Shown in pieces: positions 41,901-53,440 of a stretch of 64,000 nt of DNA. Positions within the stretch are counted from its first letter, which is position 1. Every line of letters starts with the position of its first letter. The position numbers were made by a program, and so were the translations under genes. This stretch comes from Entoloma clypeatum (Eukaryota; Basidiomycota; Agaricomycetes; Agaricales; Entolomataceae), in NCBI GenBank assembly GCA_963565915.1, contig OY751496.1, forward strand, positions 3,224,001 to 3,288,000, given 5' to 3'. The notes beneath the pieces are model-generated. The model worked only from the letters and a program-made list of their open reading frames with translations. It had not been told where the DNA came from and did not search any database.

Positions 41901-44863
41901 GGCTTCACAAACTGGTGACTTCCTTTATGCTCCATGGCCCATGCAATCAGCGATGTTTGGTCAATGGAAAGTGTAGTAAAGGATACAAAAAAGACTTTCA
42001 GGAGACCACTCAATTTTCTGAAAATGGATATCCAGCATACCGGAGGCGCAAGAATAATGTTACATTCAGAAAGAGTGAATATGGTCAAACTGATGGGTAA
42101 GTGCTTTTTTGGAACCATTGAAAAATTTTAATTTATTGGTTTTAACAGAGCGCCTGATGAACATGTGTATACCAACGAGTGGGATTTTTCTTTTTGAATC
42201 AATTGAACAAATTTGAATTGATTGGTTTTTACAGAGATGTGGTCCCCCATTGTCCATATTTGGTTTGGAAGTATGAATGCCACTTCAATGCCGAGATCAC
42301 AGTTTCTCTCAAATCAGTCACCTATATCCACAAGTACATCAGAAAGGGAACAGACAAAGCAACAGTCCAAATTTCTGCTGAAGGTGGTGACCAGCAGCGA
42401 AATAAAATCAAGGAGTTCCTCGATGCCCGCTATGTGTCTGCCTCTGAGGCATGTTGGAGGTTGTTTGAGTTTGGCATGCATGACATATCCCCCACTGTCT
42501 ACCGCCTTCCTGTCCATCTGCCCAACTGCCAGATGATCTACTACAATGATGATGACAATGTGGATGAGGTCTTGAGTCACTCTAATATTGACATGACACC
42601 CTTGACTGCATGGTTCAAAGCAAATCAGCGGGAGGAGGAAGCACGCACCATTCTCTACCAGGACTTTCCTCAGAAGTATTCCTATGACAAAAAGACCAAT
42701 GTCTGGAAGGCTAGAACCCGCAGTGCTGGTGCTATTGGTCGCATGTACTTTGCATCTCCTGCCCAGGGTGAATGCTTCTATCTCAGGCTGCTTTTGACAA
42801 AGATTCCTGGTGCTATCTCCTTTGAATTTTTGTGCACAGTCAAGGGTGTACTGCTGGAGAACTTCAAGCAGGCCTGCTTGGAAAATAGGTTTCTGCAAGA
42901 TGATGGAGAATGGAAACAGTGCCTTCGTGAAGCTGTTGTAATGCAAACTGGATCAGCAATGCGGTCTTTGTTTGCCATCATTCTAATCCACTGCTTCCCT
43001 GTCCATCCAGATGTGCTCTGGGATGAATTCAAGGAACCAATGTGCCGCGATTTGGAGTGGGCCCTCAGACAGCGCTTTTCTGATAGAGAATTTACTCCAG
43101 ACCAGGTCTATGACTTTGGACTGTATCTCTTGGAAAAGATTTTGAGAAAGTCTGGCAAACAGCTCATCCAATTTCCACCAATGCCATCTGTTGCGGATCC
43201 TGAGACTTGGGAGGGAATGGCCATCGGCAACCACATGCTGCATGAGCAGCTGGACTATGACATTGACACACTGAAAACCATGGTGGAGCGCAATTGTAGT
43301 TTGTTCAACAATGAACAGAAGCTGGCATTTGATGCAGCAATGCTTTCTATCAACAACAACGAGGGCAAGTTGCTGTTTATTCACAGTGGGGGTGGTGGTG
43401 GCAAGACATTTTTGTGCAACACCATTGCTGCCAAAGTCAGATCTGAAAGACATGTCGCTCTTTGTGTTGCATCCTCTGGCATAGCTGCTTTGCTCCTTGA
43501 AGGTGGTCGCACTGCACATTCAAGGTTCAAGATTCCTTTGAATTTGGATGAACAGTCGGTTGGAATGGTGAAGCGCACAGATCCCATCTTTGAAGTGTTG
43601 CAGAGAACAAAGGTTATTATCTGGGATGAAGTGCCAATGCAGCACAAGAATGCACTCATGGCTGTTGATCGAAATCTCAGAGATCTGTTGCAGAATGATG
43701 TACCATTTGGTGGGATCACTGTTGTGTTTGGTGGAGACTTCAGACAGACACTCCCAGTTGTTGTTAGAGGATCAAGAGAGCAGACAATTGCTGCATCGTT
43801 TTGCAAAAGCACTCTTTGGCAACATGTGAAGGTTTACTACTTGAAGCAGAATATGCGGCTTCACCAAACTCCAGGCAGTGTACAACATGCAGCATGGCTT
43901 CTAGAGATTGGTGCTGGGACTAATGTGGATGACAAGGAGATGGTGGAAATTCCAGCTGGCATGTGCTGTGATGAAAAAACTGTGGACAGCCTCATTGGAT
44001 CAATCTATGATGGGATTTCAGACAACACACCAAAGACGGACAAGTACTTCTTGGATCGGACAATCCTGTGTGCAAAGAATGATGATGTTGACAAGATGAA
44101 TGACATTCTTCTGGACAAACTATATCCAACTGCAGAGAAACATGTCAAATGGAGTGTTGATTCTGTCAATCTGCCTGGTGGTGATGATGGACACTTATAT
44201 CCGACAGAGTTTCTTGCATCTCTCAAGTCAGGAGGACTTCCACTTGCGAAGCTTATACTAAAGGCTGGAGCACCGATCATGGCGCTTCGAAATCTGGATC
44301 CATCTCTGGGACTGTGCAATGGAACACGGATGATTGTGGAAGAAGTGCGACATCGTTTGTTGAAGTGCCGGATTATTACTGGAGATGCAAAGTTTGCTGG
44401 AAAAATAGCACTGATTCCACGTGTAACATTGGAGCCATCAGATGAAACACTGCCAGTACCATTGCGACGATTGCAGTTTCCGGTTCGGTTGTCATTTGCG
44501 ATGACGATCAACAAGTCTCAAGGGCAGGGATTGGAAAAAGTGGGATTGTGTTTGCAGATGCCAGTGTTTTCACATGGACAATTGTATGTTGGATTGTCAC
44601 GGTGTACATCAGGAGAACAGATCAAGGTTTTGCTGCCGGAAGGAAATACGGATAACAAGACACAAAACATTGTGTACAAGGCAGATATTGTTATAAAAGA
44701 TTGTACATATGCCTGCGAGCCTTGGCGAGCACAAAAACTCGCAGCAGGGGCTTGGGGGCATTGTAAGTGGGTGATAAGATTGGATTTTGGACAATTGACT
44801 TACTATAAGATAACAGATAAGAAAGAAATGGATAACTGTAGTATTCTAAAAATTTATATATAA
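38913..44863 (+). CDS. Helitron Rep-helicase (HUH endonuclease plus PIF1-type helicase)
   Basis: Exons 38913..38914, 38968..42096, 42149..42178 and 42235..44863 (introns 53, 52, 56 bp) sum to 1929 residues without a stop. The start codon is split: AT, a 53 bp intron (GTATGT...ATTAG), then G; the protein starts M-S-F-T-P-P-A-G. Regions: Pro-rich leader; Gln/Glu-rich coiled coil about residues 140-350; a Cys/His cluster (CSYCHALHFD...CC); the Rep domain with GLPHMHLLIWL (HUH motif, about 942) and the two-tyrosine motif Y-I-H-K-Y (about 1085); and a PIF1-like helicase with Walker A GGGGGGKT (about 1438), Walker B I-I-W-D-E, and NKSQGQ near the end. It nicks and unwinds DNA for rolling-circle transposition. 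The last ~60 residues derive from 78 bp that replace 18 bp found in copy 2, so this copy has an altered C-terminus. Confidence 0.9.
44683..44760 (+). repeat. Helitron 3'-region sequence inserted into the helicase C-terminus
   Basis: These 78 bp contain GCCTGCGAGCCTTGGCGAGC, the same sequence found about 280 bp further on in the Helitron 3' region (from 44980). Copy 2 instead has 18 bp ending the protein as A-V-F-R-G-L-E-L. Confidence 0.7.
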
Positions 44864-44921
44864 CTATCTCTGTGCTGTATGATATATTTGTAAAACATTG
44901 TAGATAACAAACACTGTCCCC

Positions 44922-45136
44922 ACCCCCCACCCCCCGGAGGGGGGTGGAACTGAATATTGCTATGAAATATTATACATATGCCTGCGAGCCTTGGCGAGCA
45001 CAAAAACTCGCAGCAGGGGTTTGGGGGCGGCAGCCCCCAACGAGCTGTGACCTGTGCGAAGCTCAACGGTTGTGAGCTTTTGCGAGCACCGCGAGCAATG
45101 CTCACTGCCGTAGCGAAGCACGGGTTAATAAGCTCG
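44922..45136 (+). repeat. Helitron 3' terminal region with palindromes
   Basis: Contains a perfect CCCCCCGGAGGGGGG palindrome at about 44929-44943, a second GGGGGCGGCAGCCCCC inverted repeat at about 45025-45040, and the final hairpin before ...TTAATAAGCTCG. Related 3' regions end the next two units at 46663 and 55291. Confidence 0.75.
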
Positions 45137-46663
45137 TCTCTACTACTAATGGGAGGGAAGGTGGGAAAGTGGTTGCTTGACATTTTGACAACAGTGGGAA
45201 TAGTATGACCAAGACTGAAAAAAAGTTATGTAAGTCTTATGTAAAATTACATAAGAAATTGGTCAGCTTTTCGTCCTCCCATGGGGTGAGTGCGGAGCAC
45301 GAACCTTATTTCCTGTGTGAGCACGGAGTGCGAATCTTTTGTCCTGATTTTGATGGAGCCCTGTCTCAGGGTCTGTGCCTTGGCGCCATGCAATGGCTGC
45401 CCATCAAGGTTGCCATGTGGCGCTTTTTTGGTTGTTTGGGTGAGTCCTTGGGCACACAAGCAAGGGCAGGAGATCTGAGGACCATATTATGTTACTGCCA
45501 CACAAGCGAGAGTGGCAGGTCTGAGCGCCATGACACATTGCATAAAGATACTTACTCTGTGAGCCTTGGCGAGCACAAAATTTGTATACAGACAGGAGCC
45601 TTGGCATCACCCACCCCCTCCCCCTGGAGGGGGAGGAAACCCTAGAAATAGGATATGGCGAGCCTTGGCAAGCATAAGAATATATACGGCGGCAGGGGTT
45701 TGGGGGCAGCAGCCCCCAAGCACGGGTTAATCCAGACAAGTGAGGGCTGCAGGTCTGAGCACTATGAGCCTTGGCGAGCACAAAATTTGTATACAGGCAG
45801 GAGCCTTGGCGAGTGCCATGACACATTGCGTAAAGTGTTACTATTCCACCAGACAAGCGAGGGCCGCAGGTCCGAGTGCCATGACACATTGCATAAAGAT
45901 ACTTACTCTGTGAGCCTTGGCGAGCACAAAATTTGTATACAGGCAGGAGCCTTGGCGAGTGCCATGACACATTGCGTAAAGTGTTACTATTCCACCAGAC
46001 AAGTGAGGGCCGCAGGTCCGAGCGCCATAACACATTGTGTAAAGATACTTACTCTGTGAGCCTTGGCGAGTGCCAAGGTTAAAAGAATAAGTTCAATGAA
46101 CTCCATCCCCCACCCCCTCCCCCTGGAGGGGGGGGGACCCTAGAAATAGGATATGGTGAGCCTTGGCGAGCACAAGAATATATACGGTGGCAGGGGTTTG
46201 GGGGCAGCAGCCCCCAACGAGCTGTGATCCATAGCGAAGCACGGGTTAATCCAGACAAGCGAGGGCCGCAGGTCTGAGCGCCATGACACATTGCGTAAAG
46301 TGTTACTATTCCACCAGACAAGCGAGGGCCGCAGGTCCGAGTGGCATGACACATTGCATAAAGATACTTACTCTGTGAGCCTTGGCGAGCACAAAATTTG
46401 TATACAAGCAGGAGCCTTGGCGAGTGCCAAGGTTAAGAGAATAAGTTTGATGAACTCCACCCCCCACCCCCTCCCCCTGGAGGGGGGGGGAATCCTAGAA
46501 ATAGGATATGGCGAGCCTTGGCGAGCACAGAAACTGGCAGCAGGGGTTTGGGGGCGGCAGCCCCCAACGAGCTGTGACCCATGTGAAGCTCAACGGTTGT
46601 GAGCTTTTGCGAGCACCGCGAGCAATGCTCACTGCCGTAGCGAAGCACGGGTTAATAAGCTCG
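45137..46663 (+). mobile_element. Non-autonomous Helitron, 1.53 kb
   Basis: Starts TCTCTACTACTAATGGGAGG immediately after the 3' end of copy 1 and ends ...GCACGGGTTAATAAGCTCG immediately before copy 2. It has no Rep or helicase sequence. The first ~280 bp match the leader of the large copies; the rest is built of repeated blocks. Confidence 0.8.
45480..46450 (+). repeat. Internal shuffled repeats of the non-autonomous Helitron
   Basis: Blocks recur in varying order: GTGAGCCTTGGCGAGCACAA followed by AATTTGTATACA (45551, 45769, 45912, 46376), CCAGACAAG(C/T)GAGGGC (45849, 45993, 46313), and CCCCTCCCCCTGGAGGG (45615, 46117, 46470). Unit spacing is about 140-150 bp in the best stretch (45841-45990). 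The CC-TCC-GGAGG palindromes are copies of those in the 3' end. Confidence 0.7.
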
Positions 46664-49600
46664 TCTATACTACTAATGGGAGGGAAGGTGGGAAATTGGT
46701 TGCTTGACATTTTGACAATTGTGGGAATAGTATGACCAAGACTGAAAAAAAGTGATGTAAGGTTTAGGTAAGTCTTATCTAAGTCTTATGTAAAATTACA
46801 TAAGAAATTGGTCAGCTTTTCGTCCTCCCCTCATGGTGAGCACGAAGTGCGAACCTTTTTTCCCCTGGATTTTCGTGGACCCTTGATGGTGGCAGGGAAC
46901 CTTTTTGTTCTTGATTGATGGAACCCTGCATCAAGGGATCTTCCCCTTTTGGACATTGAGACATCAAAACATGAGGAAAACATGTGTTCACCATGAGGAA
47001 AACATCACTTCTGCCTTTCTTTTCCTCAATCCCCCACCATCTTCCCCTCCTTGAGTTGAGCAGGTATTGTCCCCTGTGCAGTGACCTTCATTGTTGATCA
47101 AGGTGAAGTCCAGAGAAGTCCTGGGTCCCTGGCTTCCTTGAAAGAGGTGTCTGCCAGTTGTTTTTTTGGACCTCTCTCTGGACTGCAGTATACAGGGAGA
47201 TTGAGTTGTTCTTACAACTCATTTTGTCTCCATTTCAACTGTTGCTGCTTGAACCGATTTCACTTTTGGATTTCATTGCAAAGGTGTGATAGTATTTCTC
47301 TTCCCTTCTCTTTTCTGGCCACAAGCAAGATCGCGACGCTCATTTTGCGAGCACGATTTTTTGTGTCACCAGGGTACAGCCTATTCGTGAGACAAAGTAC
47401 GTTGGACTGGGACGTCCGAGAGGCTGGAGTAACGTTGAGCCCGACTCTGCCGAAATACCGTACTTGACAAGGCTGTGTTATACACAGCGCAGTTGTGGGT
47501 TTGGCTTTGAGTGACCCAGACTGTTCTCACTGCAAGTGGTTGTATTCACTTTTTCTGCACCTGCTGCAAGGCTCTATCTCCAATTCTAACCGTTGAATTA
47601 ATTCTGCCATGTAAGTTATTTGGATACTTTGTCTTTGAACGTACTTTATTCACATTTAATTAGGTCTTTTACACCTCCTGCTGGCCCATCACCTCCTGCT
47701 TCTCCTGTCACCCCTGAAACTGCCCGCCATGCTGCCCGTGCTGCAGAACGTTATCAGCGCAACCAGATGACTGATCCTGACCATCGACGAAATCAGTCCA
47801 GGAATGTCTCACAACCTCCATTGCCTGTCCCACCTCAGCCAAACTTTGGAGCAATGATGGCTGCTTTGATTCCAGAGACATATATCCCTCCCATTCACCG
47901 TTTACCTGTTGAACCAGCCAATATGTTGGGTCCTGCAGCAGCAATACCTCAAACCCATATTCCTCCCATCCACCAACTACTTGCTGTTGCACCAGAAATT
48001 GCTGCAGCGATTCCTGAAACCCGATTACCAGACAATTGGAACACTCCCTTGCAGCATGCTCTTCCTCTTGCTCCACCTTTACCACTGCCACCCCGGAGAG
48101 GACATCCTTCCATACACCAACAACCATCACTTCAGCAACTACAAGAGGAGTTTAGACAAAGGTCTGAGCAGCAGAGACATGTTGCTTTGTTATTGGCTCA
48201 GGAACAGCAGAGACATCATGCACAGATGGTAGCCCAGGAACAGCAGAGACAGCTTGAATTGGAGGCAGAAAATCAGAGACTTTATCAGCAGAGACAGCTT
48301 GAATTGGAACGGCAGAGACAGCTTGAATGGGAGGCAGAAAATCAGAGGCATCACCAGAGACAGCTTCAATTGGAGGAGGAGCATCAAAGACAGATTCAAT
48401 TGGAGGAGGAGAATCAAAGACATCATATGCAGCTGATGGTTCAACAATGGCGGTTGGCTTTGCAAGAGAAACAAAGACGTCAAGTACAGTTGCGGGAAGA
48501 TCAACAACGACAACAGGAGTTGAGACTGCAGGAACAACAGCAGGCTGCTGCATTACAGGCTGAACAAAGAGTGCTCTCAGTCCATGCAGAGCGAGAGCGC
48601 CAGAATGCTGAAATTGCAGCCAGACACATGTCATATCTTCGGGCTTTGGAGGCTGAACGTCAGGCTGCCTATGATCCCGATGCTGATGGTCCACAACAAA
48701 ACCAGATAGATGAGGATGAACGGTTGGCTCAACGGATCCTTGATGAGGAGCAGGCACAGTTGGCTCACCAGGCAGATTTGGCTCGATTGGAACGTCGACG
48801 ACTGGCAGCTGAGGCACTGGAAAATGAAAATCAGAATGAAGTCACTCCAGACCAGCAGCAGGCTCAGAATGATTATCAACAGAATATTGATGGTGGTAAT
48901 GATAATTTGGAGCAGCAACAACCTCCAGAGCCAGATGGGAACAACCAAGCTCCTCCTGCACCACTACAGAATATTTATGGACACAACTGGCCACTCCCAT
49001 TTCCCAGAGGTCGTGTTCCCTATGATGTTGAGCCTGATCGGCAGGACTTGGGCCTCATGCATGTTATATGCAGCCATTGCCATGCACTTCACTTTGATGC
49101 AGAGAAACTATCCAAGTCCACCAGAAATAATCCAAAATTTGGCATGTGCTGCCTTCAGGGACAAATCCAGCTCATACCCTATCAACGTGCACCTGAGGAA
49201 CTATGGCGCTTTCTATCTGGCATCCATCAATTCTCAAGCCGCTTCAAAAAGAACATTCGCCAGTACAATGCTGCCTTTGCATTTACTTCTCTGGGTGTCA
49301 AGCTTGATCTGGCAGTTGTCAATGGATCTGGACCCTACAGCTTTCGGATTCAGGGAGAACTGCACCATCTATCTGGTGCCTTGGTGCCAAGGGGTGATTT
49401 GGTACCATCCTATGCCCAGATGTACATCTATGATGCGGACGAACAGCTACAGATGCGTGGAGCACGTAACATCAATCTGGATGCAACCATCATTGCTGAG
49501 CTTCAGGCCATGCTGCACCGGGACAATCCATATGTCGAGCGCTATAAGCAGGCATGGCAAATCATGAATGAGAAGCCACCTGAGGAACAGCACAATGTCC

Positions 49601-51600
49601 GTCTCATTCTCACAGCTGATGGCATGGATCCCAGGAGATACAATCTGCCCAATGATGCCAATGAAATTGCTGCTATTATTCCAGGCGACAGTTTGATCCA
49701 GCCAAAAAGTGACAGAGACATTGTGTTGCGCTTCAGGGATGGTCGTCTGAAAGAAATGAGCAACCTCCATCCTCTCTATTCTCCTCTCCACTATGTCCTT
49801 CTATTTCCCTCTGGCCAATATGGCTGGCATCCAAAGCTTCCCATCCATCCTGGTGCTGAAGGTCAGACACGGAGCAAATTTGTCAGTGAACGCTGCTATT
49901 ATGCATATCATCTCCAACCAAAGGATGTGCCACTTCGAGAACAGCCTCCAATGTTTCTTTGTGGAAAGTTGTTTCAACAGTTTATTGTTGATGCCTGGGC
50001 CTCCCATCAACAGAATCTCTTGGCTTGGTGCTTCCACAATCAAAAGAGATTGCGAGCAGATGTCTATCAGGGCTTGCAGGATGCAGCACATGGGGACAAT
50101 GACCAGAATCTCAACTTGGCAAATCATGGTCAACGGATAATTCTGCCCTCTTCTTTCATGGGAAGCGAACGACAGTTGAATCAGTCATTTCAGGACTCTA
50201 TGGCTCTGTGCCGACTCCTATTGGTCCCTCATGTCTTTTGTACCATGACAGCCAATCCAAACTGGGAGGAAATCACAAATGCTCTGTTCACACTGCCAGA
50301 TGGATCCAAGCAAAAGTCACAGGACCGTCCAGATATTGTCTCCAGAGTATTTGAGCTGAAGAAAAATGCAGTCCTGAGAGAGATCAAATCAGGAGTTGTG
50401 TTTGGCAAAGTCACTGGCATGGTGCATACTATCGAGTTTCAGAAAAGAGGTCTGCCCCACATGCACCTCTTGATTTGGTTGGACGAGGAGTACAGAATCC
50501 AAACACCAGAAGAGATCGATCATATGATTTCAGCAGAGATTCCTGACAAAGAAAAACATCCACGGCTTCACAAACTGGTGACTTCCTTTATGCTCCATGG
50601 CCCATGCAATCAGCGATGTTTGGTCAATGGAAAGTGTAGTAAAGGATACAAAAAAGACTTCCAGGAGACCACTCAATTTTCTGAAAATGGATATCCAGCA
50701 TACCGGAGGCGCAAGAATAATGTTACATTCAAAAGGAGTGAATATAATCAAACTGATGGGTAAGTGCTTTGTTTGAACCATTGAAAAATTTTAATTTATT
50801 GGTTTTTACAGAGCACCTGATGAACATGTGTATACCAATGAGTGGGATTTTTCTTTTTGAATCAATTGAACAAATTTGAATTGATTGGTTTTTACAGAGA
50901 TGTGGTCCCCCATTGTCCATATTTGGTTTGGAAGTATGAATGCCACTTCAATACCGAGATCACAGTTTCTCTCAAATCAGTCACCTATATCCACAAGTAC
51001 ATCAGAAAGGGAACAGACAAAGCAACAGTCCAAATTTCTGCTGAAGGTGGTGACCAGCAGCGAAATGAAATCAAGGAGTTCCTCGATGCCCGCTATGTGT
51101 CTGCCTCTGAGGCATGTTGGAGATTGTTTGAGTTTGGCATGCATGACATATCCCCCACTGTCTACCGCCTTCCTCCCAGGGTGAACGCTTCTATCTCAGG
51201 CTGCTTTTGACAAAGATTCCTGGTGCTACCTCCTTTGAATTTTTGCGCACAGTCAATGGTGTACTGCTGGAGAACTTCAAGCAGGCCTGCTTGGAAAATG
51301 GGTTTCTGCAAGATGATGGGGAATGGAAACAGTGCCTTCGTGAAGCTGTTGTAATGCAAACTGGATCAGCAATGCGGTCTTTGTTTGCCATCATTCTAAT
51401 CCACTGCTTCCCTGTCCATCCAGATGTGCTCTGGGATGAATTCAAGGAACCAATGTGCCGCGATTTGGAGTGGGCCCTCAGACAGCGCTTTTCTGATAGA
51501 GAATTTACTCCAGACCAGGTCTATGACTTTGGACTGTATCTCTTGGAAAAGATTTTGAGAAAGTCTGGCAAACAGCTCATCCAATTTCCACCAATGCCAT

Positions 51601-51758
51601 TGGAGAGGTGGGAGCGGTCAGGCAGACTCGGAGCGAGGCTCGACGAGAGGAGGCAAAGGCAGTGGATGGATAGCTCGTGGTGTGTCTACAACAGGCTGAA
51701 CGTGCTTTGTAGTCTATGTCACGTGATCATGTGGAGTCGGGCCAGAGGCCCTACTCCA
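51601..51758 (-). repeat. 3' LTR (in element orientation)
   Basis: Differs from the other LTR at one noticed position (GCTCGACG against GCTCAACG), suggesting recent insertion. The terminal ~27 bp can fold on themselves (TGGAGT...ACTCCA). Confidence 0.85.
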
Positions 51759-52615
51759 GGTGGCCCCTTTCTATATGGCGACGTCCTCGTCGCCTCTAGA
51801 AATACTGTAAGAGACTCTAAGCCATCACGTAAAACCTTCAGAGCCTGGTCGAGGCCCAACATGTCTGGTGGAGATTGAGGTAAGTCATGGTGGCGACGGT
51901 GACGCAAACGGCGTGGAGACGTGTGGGGTCGATCTTCGTTGCAGGTATGCGAGGGGCGGGACTGGATGTTGCATCTACGAGAACGACGTCGAAGTGTCGC
52001 AAATGGCTCGGATGAGGGGGAACGAAGCACGGAGAGGTCGCGTGGAGGTAGTCGTGACCCAGGTAGAGGTGTCAGAGGTGTTGGAATGGAGACTGCACAG
52101 ACAATGGGGATCTTGTCAGCTTCTGTTGCCCAGTTGAGTGGTTCGGGGGGTTCCATGGTAGAAGTCTGTGTTGACGAATCCTGACGAGGATTGGTGGAGG
52201 TCTGGATTGAGACGTCGTGCGTGGTAATAGGGTTTGTCTGGGTGCCAACATCAAGGGTAGGGGCAAATGGGGAGAGCTCAACTGCTGGGCGAAGTGCAGA
52301 AATCTCGGCTACCAGGGAATCCCATCGTTCGTGTTTCCTCGTGCCGAGAATCGAAATGGCCTCCTCGTAGTCCTTGTCGAGCATGATTTCGATACCTGTG
52401 GTTAAGCCATCGATGCACCCTTGTTCATGTCCCTCGTTTCGTCCTTTCGTAAGAAGATGTGCTCGGAGTTCAGTCACATAGGTCGCGAGGAATGGGTGCT
52501 GCTTGGCAAGGTCCTCAACGCGTCGCGAGAGCTCGGCTGATGGGTGCTTCAGTACTTTCGCTGGTAATTCGAGCCTCACCGGCAGTTTCGATGGTGGGCG
52601 TGGGTCGTTGGGCAT
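51719..52615 (-). CDS. Single open frame of the LTR element, unknown product
   Basis: 298 codons starting MPNDPRPPSKLPVRLELP and ending inside the downstream LTR. Residues ~20-110 are helical and charged (LSRRVEDLAKQHPFLATYVT...), then a Thr/Gln-rich repeat (VGTQTN, VSIQTS, SSTQTS) and an Arg/Pro-rich basic C-terminus. It could be a degenerate Gag or a captured gene. No zinc knuckle or protease motif is seen. The frame is intact, which suggests recent selection or recent arrival. Confidence 0.6.
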   Translation of the reverse strand: MPNDPRPPSKLPVRLELPAKVLKHPSAELSRRVEDLAKQHPFLATYVTELRAHLLTKGRNEGHEQGCIDGLTTGIEIMLDKDYEEAISILGTRKHERWDSLVAEISALRPAVELSPFAPTLDVGTQTNPITTHDVSIQTSTNPRQDSSTQTSTMEPPEPLNWATEADKIPIVCAVSIPTPLTPLPGSRLPPRDLSVLRSPSSEPFATLRRRSRRCNIQSRPSHTCNEDRPHTSPRRLRHRRHHDLPQSPPDMLGLDQALKVLRDGLESLTVFLEATRTSPYRKGPPGVGPLARLHMIT

Positions 52616-53282
52616 GATGTACGGCGTCGCGTTCGTCGATGGGTTAAATGGGGTCGGCGTGGACTAGGGTAAGGCTGGGGTGGACGTGCGTGGCAACGGC
52701 GTGTCGAACGGGGTGTGGAGGGTGGTTGCGGATGGTGTCGAAACGGAAATGTGAGGGCAGGGGCTAGGGCTCGACGTGGCAACGATATTTCGATGCAAAT
52801 GTCGGTGGGATCAGCAGAAAGTGTCGGCAGGGGTTCTCGTGGGTTCGCTAGTCTCCAAATCTTCTAAATCTTCTATATCTCGCGGGTAGTAGGCTCTACG
52901 GGTGGTTCACGGGCTGTACGAAACTGGGAAACGCGAAAAACGGGATGTTGACAAGGATGGTGGTTCGGAATTCGAGACAATGTGTGGCAGGGGCACGAGC
53001 AGTTGTCCGAGACACAGTAAGTTGCGAAAATGATGAGCTGGGCGCGAAAAAATGCGAGCGCGCTGTGACGTGGCAGCGAAAAACGCGAATGCAGCGAGTA
53101 GCGAGCTCGAAGGCTGTAAATCAGTGGTGCTGGTGGCGAAAACGCGTGTTCTAGATGCGAGAAACGCGAGCAGATAGTGTCGAGCGCGAAAAACGCGAAA
53201 GCAGAGACCAAAAAACAGGAAAACAGCTGGTAGATGGTCCGAAAAAGTGTGTTAAAGTGCGAATCACACTCTCATCACCACG

Positions 53283-53440
53283 TGGAGAGGTGGGAGCGGT
53301 CAGGCAGACTCGGAGCGAGGCTCAACGAGAGGAGGCAAAGGCAGTGGATGGATAGCTCGTGGTGTGTCTACAACAGGCTGAACGTGCTTTGTAGTCTATG
53401 TCACGTGATCATGTGGAGTCGGGCCAGAGGCCCTACTCCA
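53283..53440 (-). repeat. 5' LTR (in element orientation)
   Basis: 158 bp, TG...CA type ends, nearly identical to 51601..51758. Confidence 0.85.

Larger units (their letters stand above)
37771..45136 (+). mobile_element. Autonomous Helitron, copy 1
   Basis: Begins TCTATACTACTAATGGGAGG right after an A, and ends ...GCACGGGTTAATAAGCTCG right before a T, as expected for Helitrons, which insert between A and T and leave no target duplication. The last ~30 bases contain a short hairpin (CCGTAGC-GAA-GCACGG). The interior encodes one Rep-helicase protein. A second identical-looking 5' end starts at 37847, so the true left end of the coding copy may be 37847 and the first 76 bp a remnant. Confidence 0.85.
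51601..53440 (-). mobile_element. 1.84 kb non-autonomous LTR retrotransposon
   Basis: Flanked by direct repeats of 158 bp (51601..51758 and 53283..53440) that begin TGGAG and end CTCCA, and by the 4 bp target duplication CCAT (51597-51600 and 53441-53444). The empty site is seen in copy 1 (AATGCCATCTGTTG). On the minus strand a possible primer-binding site TGGTGATGAGAGTG starts two bases after the upstream LTR, and a purine-rich AGAAAGGGG lies just before the downstream LTR, so it is oriented minus. No reverse transcriptase or integrase is encoded. Confidence 0.85.

Noticed and set aside
45480..46450. Regularly spaced repeats considered as a CRISPR-like array
   Set aside because: Repeats are long, shuffled and imperfect, lie inside a Helitron of a eukaryote, and have no unique spacers of constant size.
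51719..52615. LTR-element frame considered as a standard Gag
   Set aside because: No zinc knuckle, no major-homology-like region and no following protease or polymerase; left as unknown.
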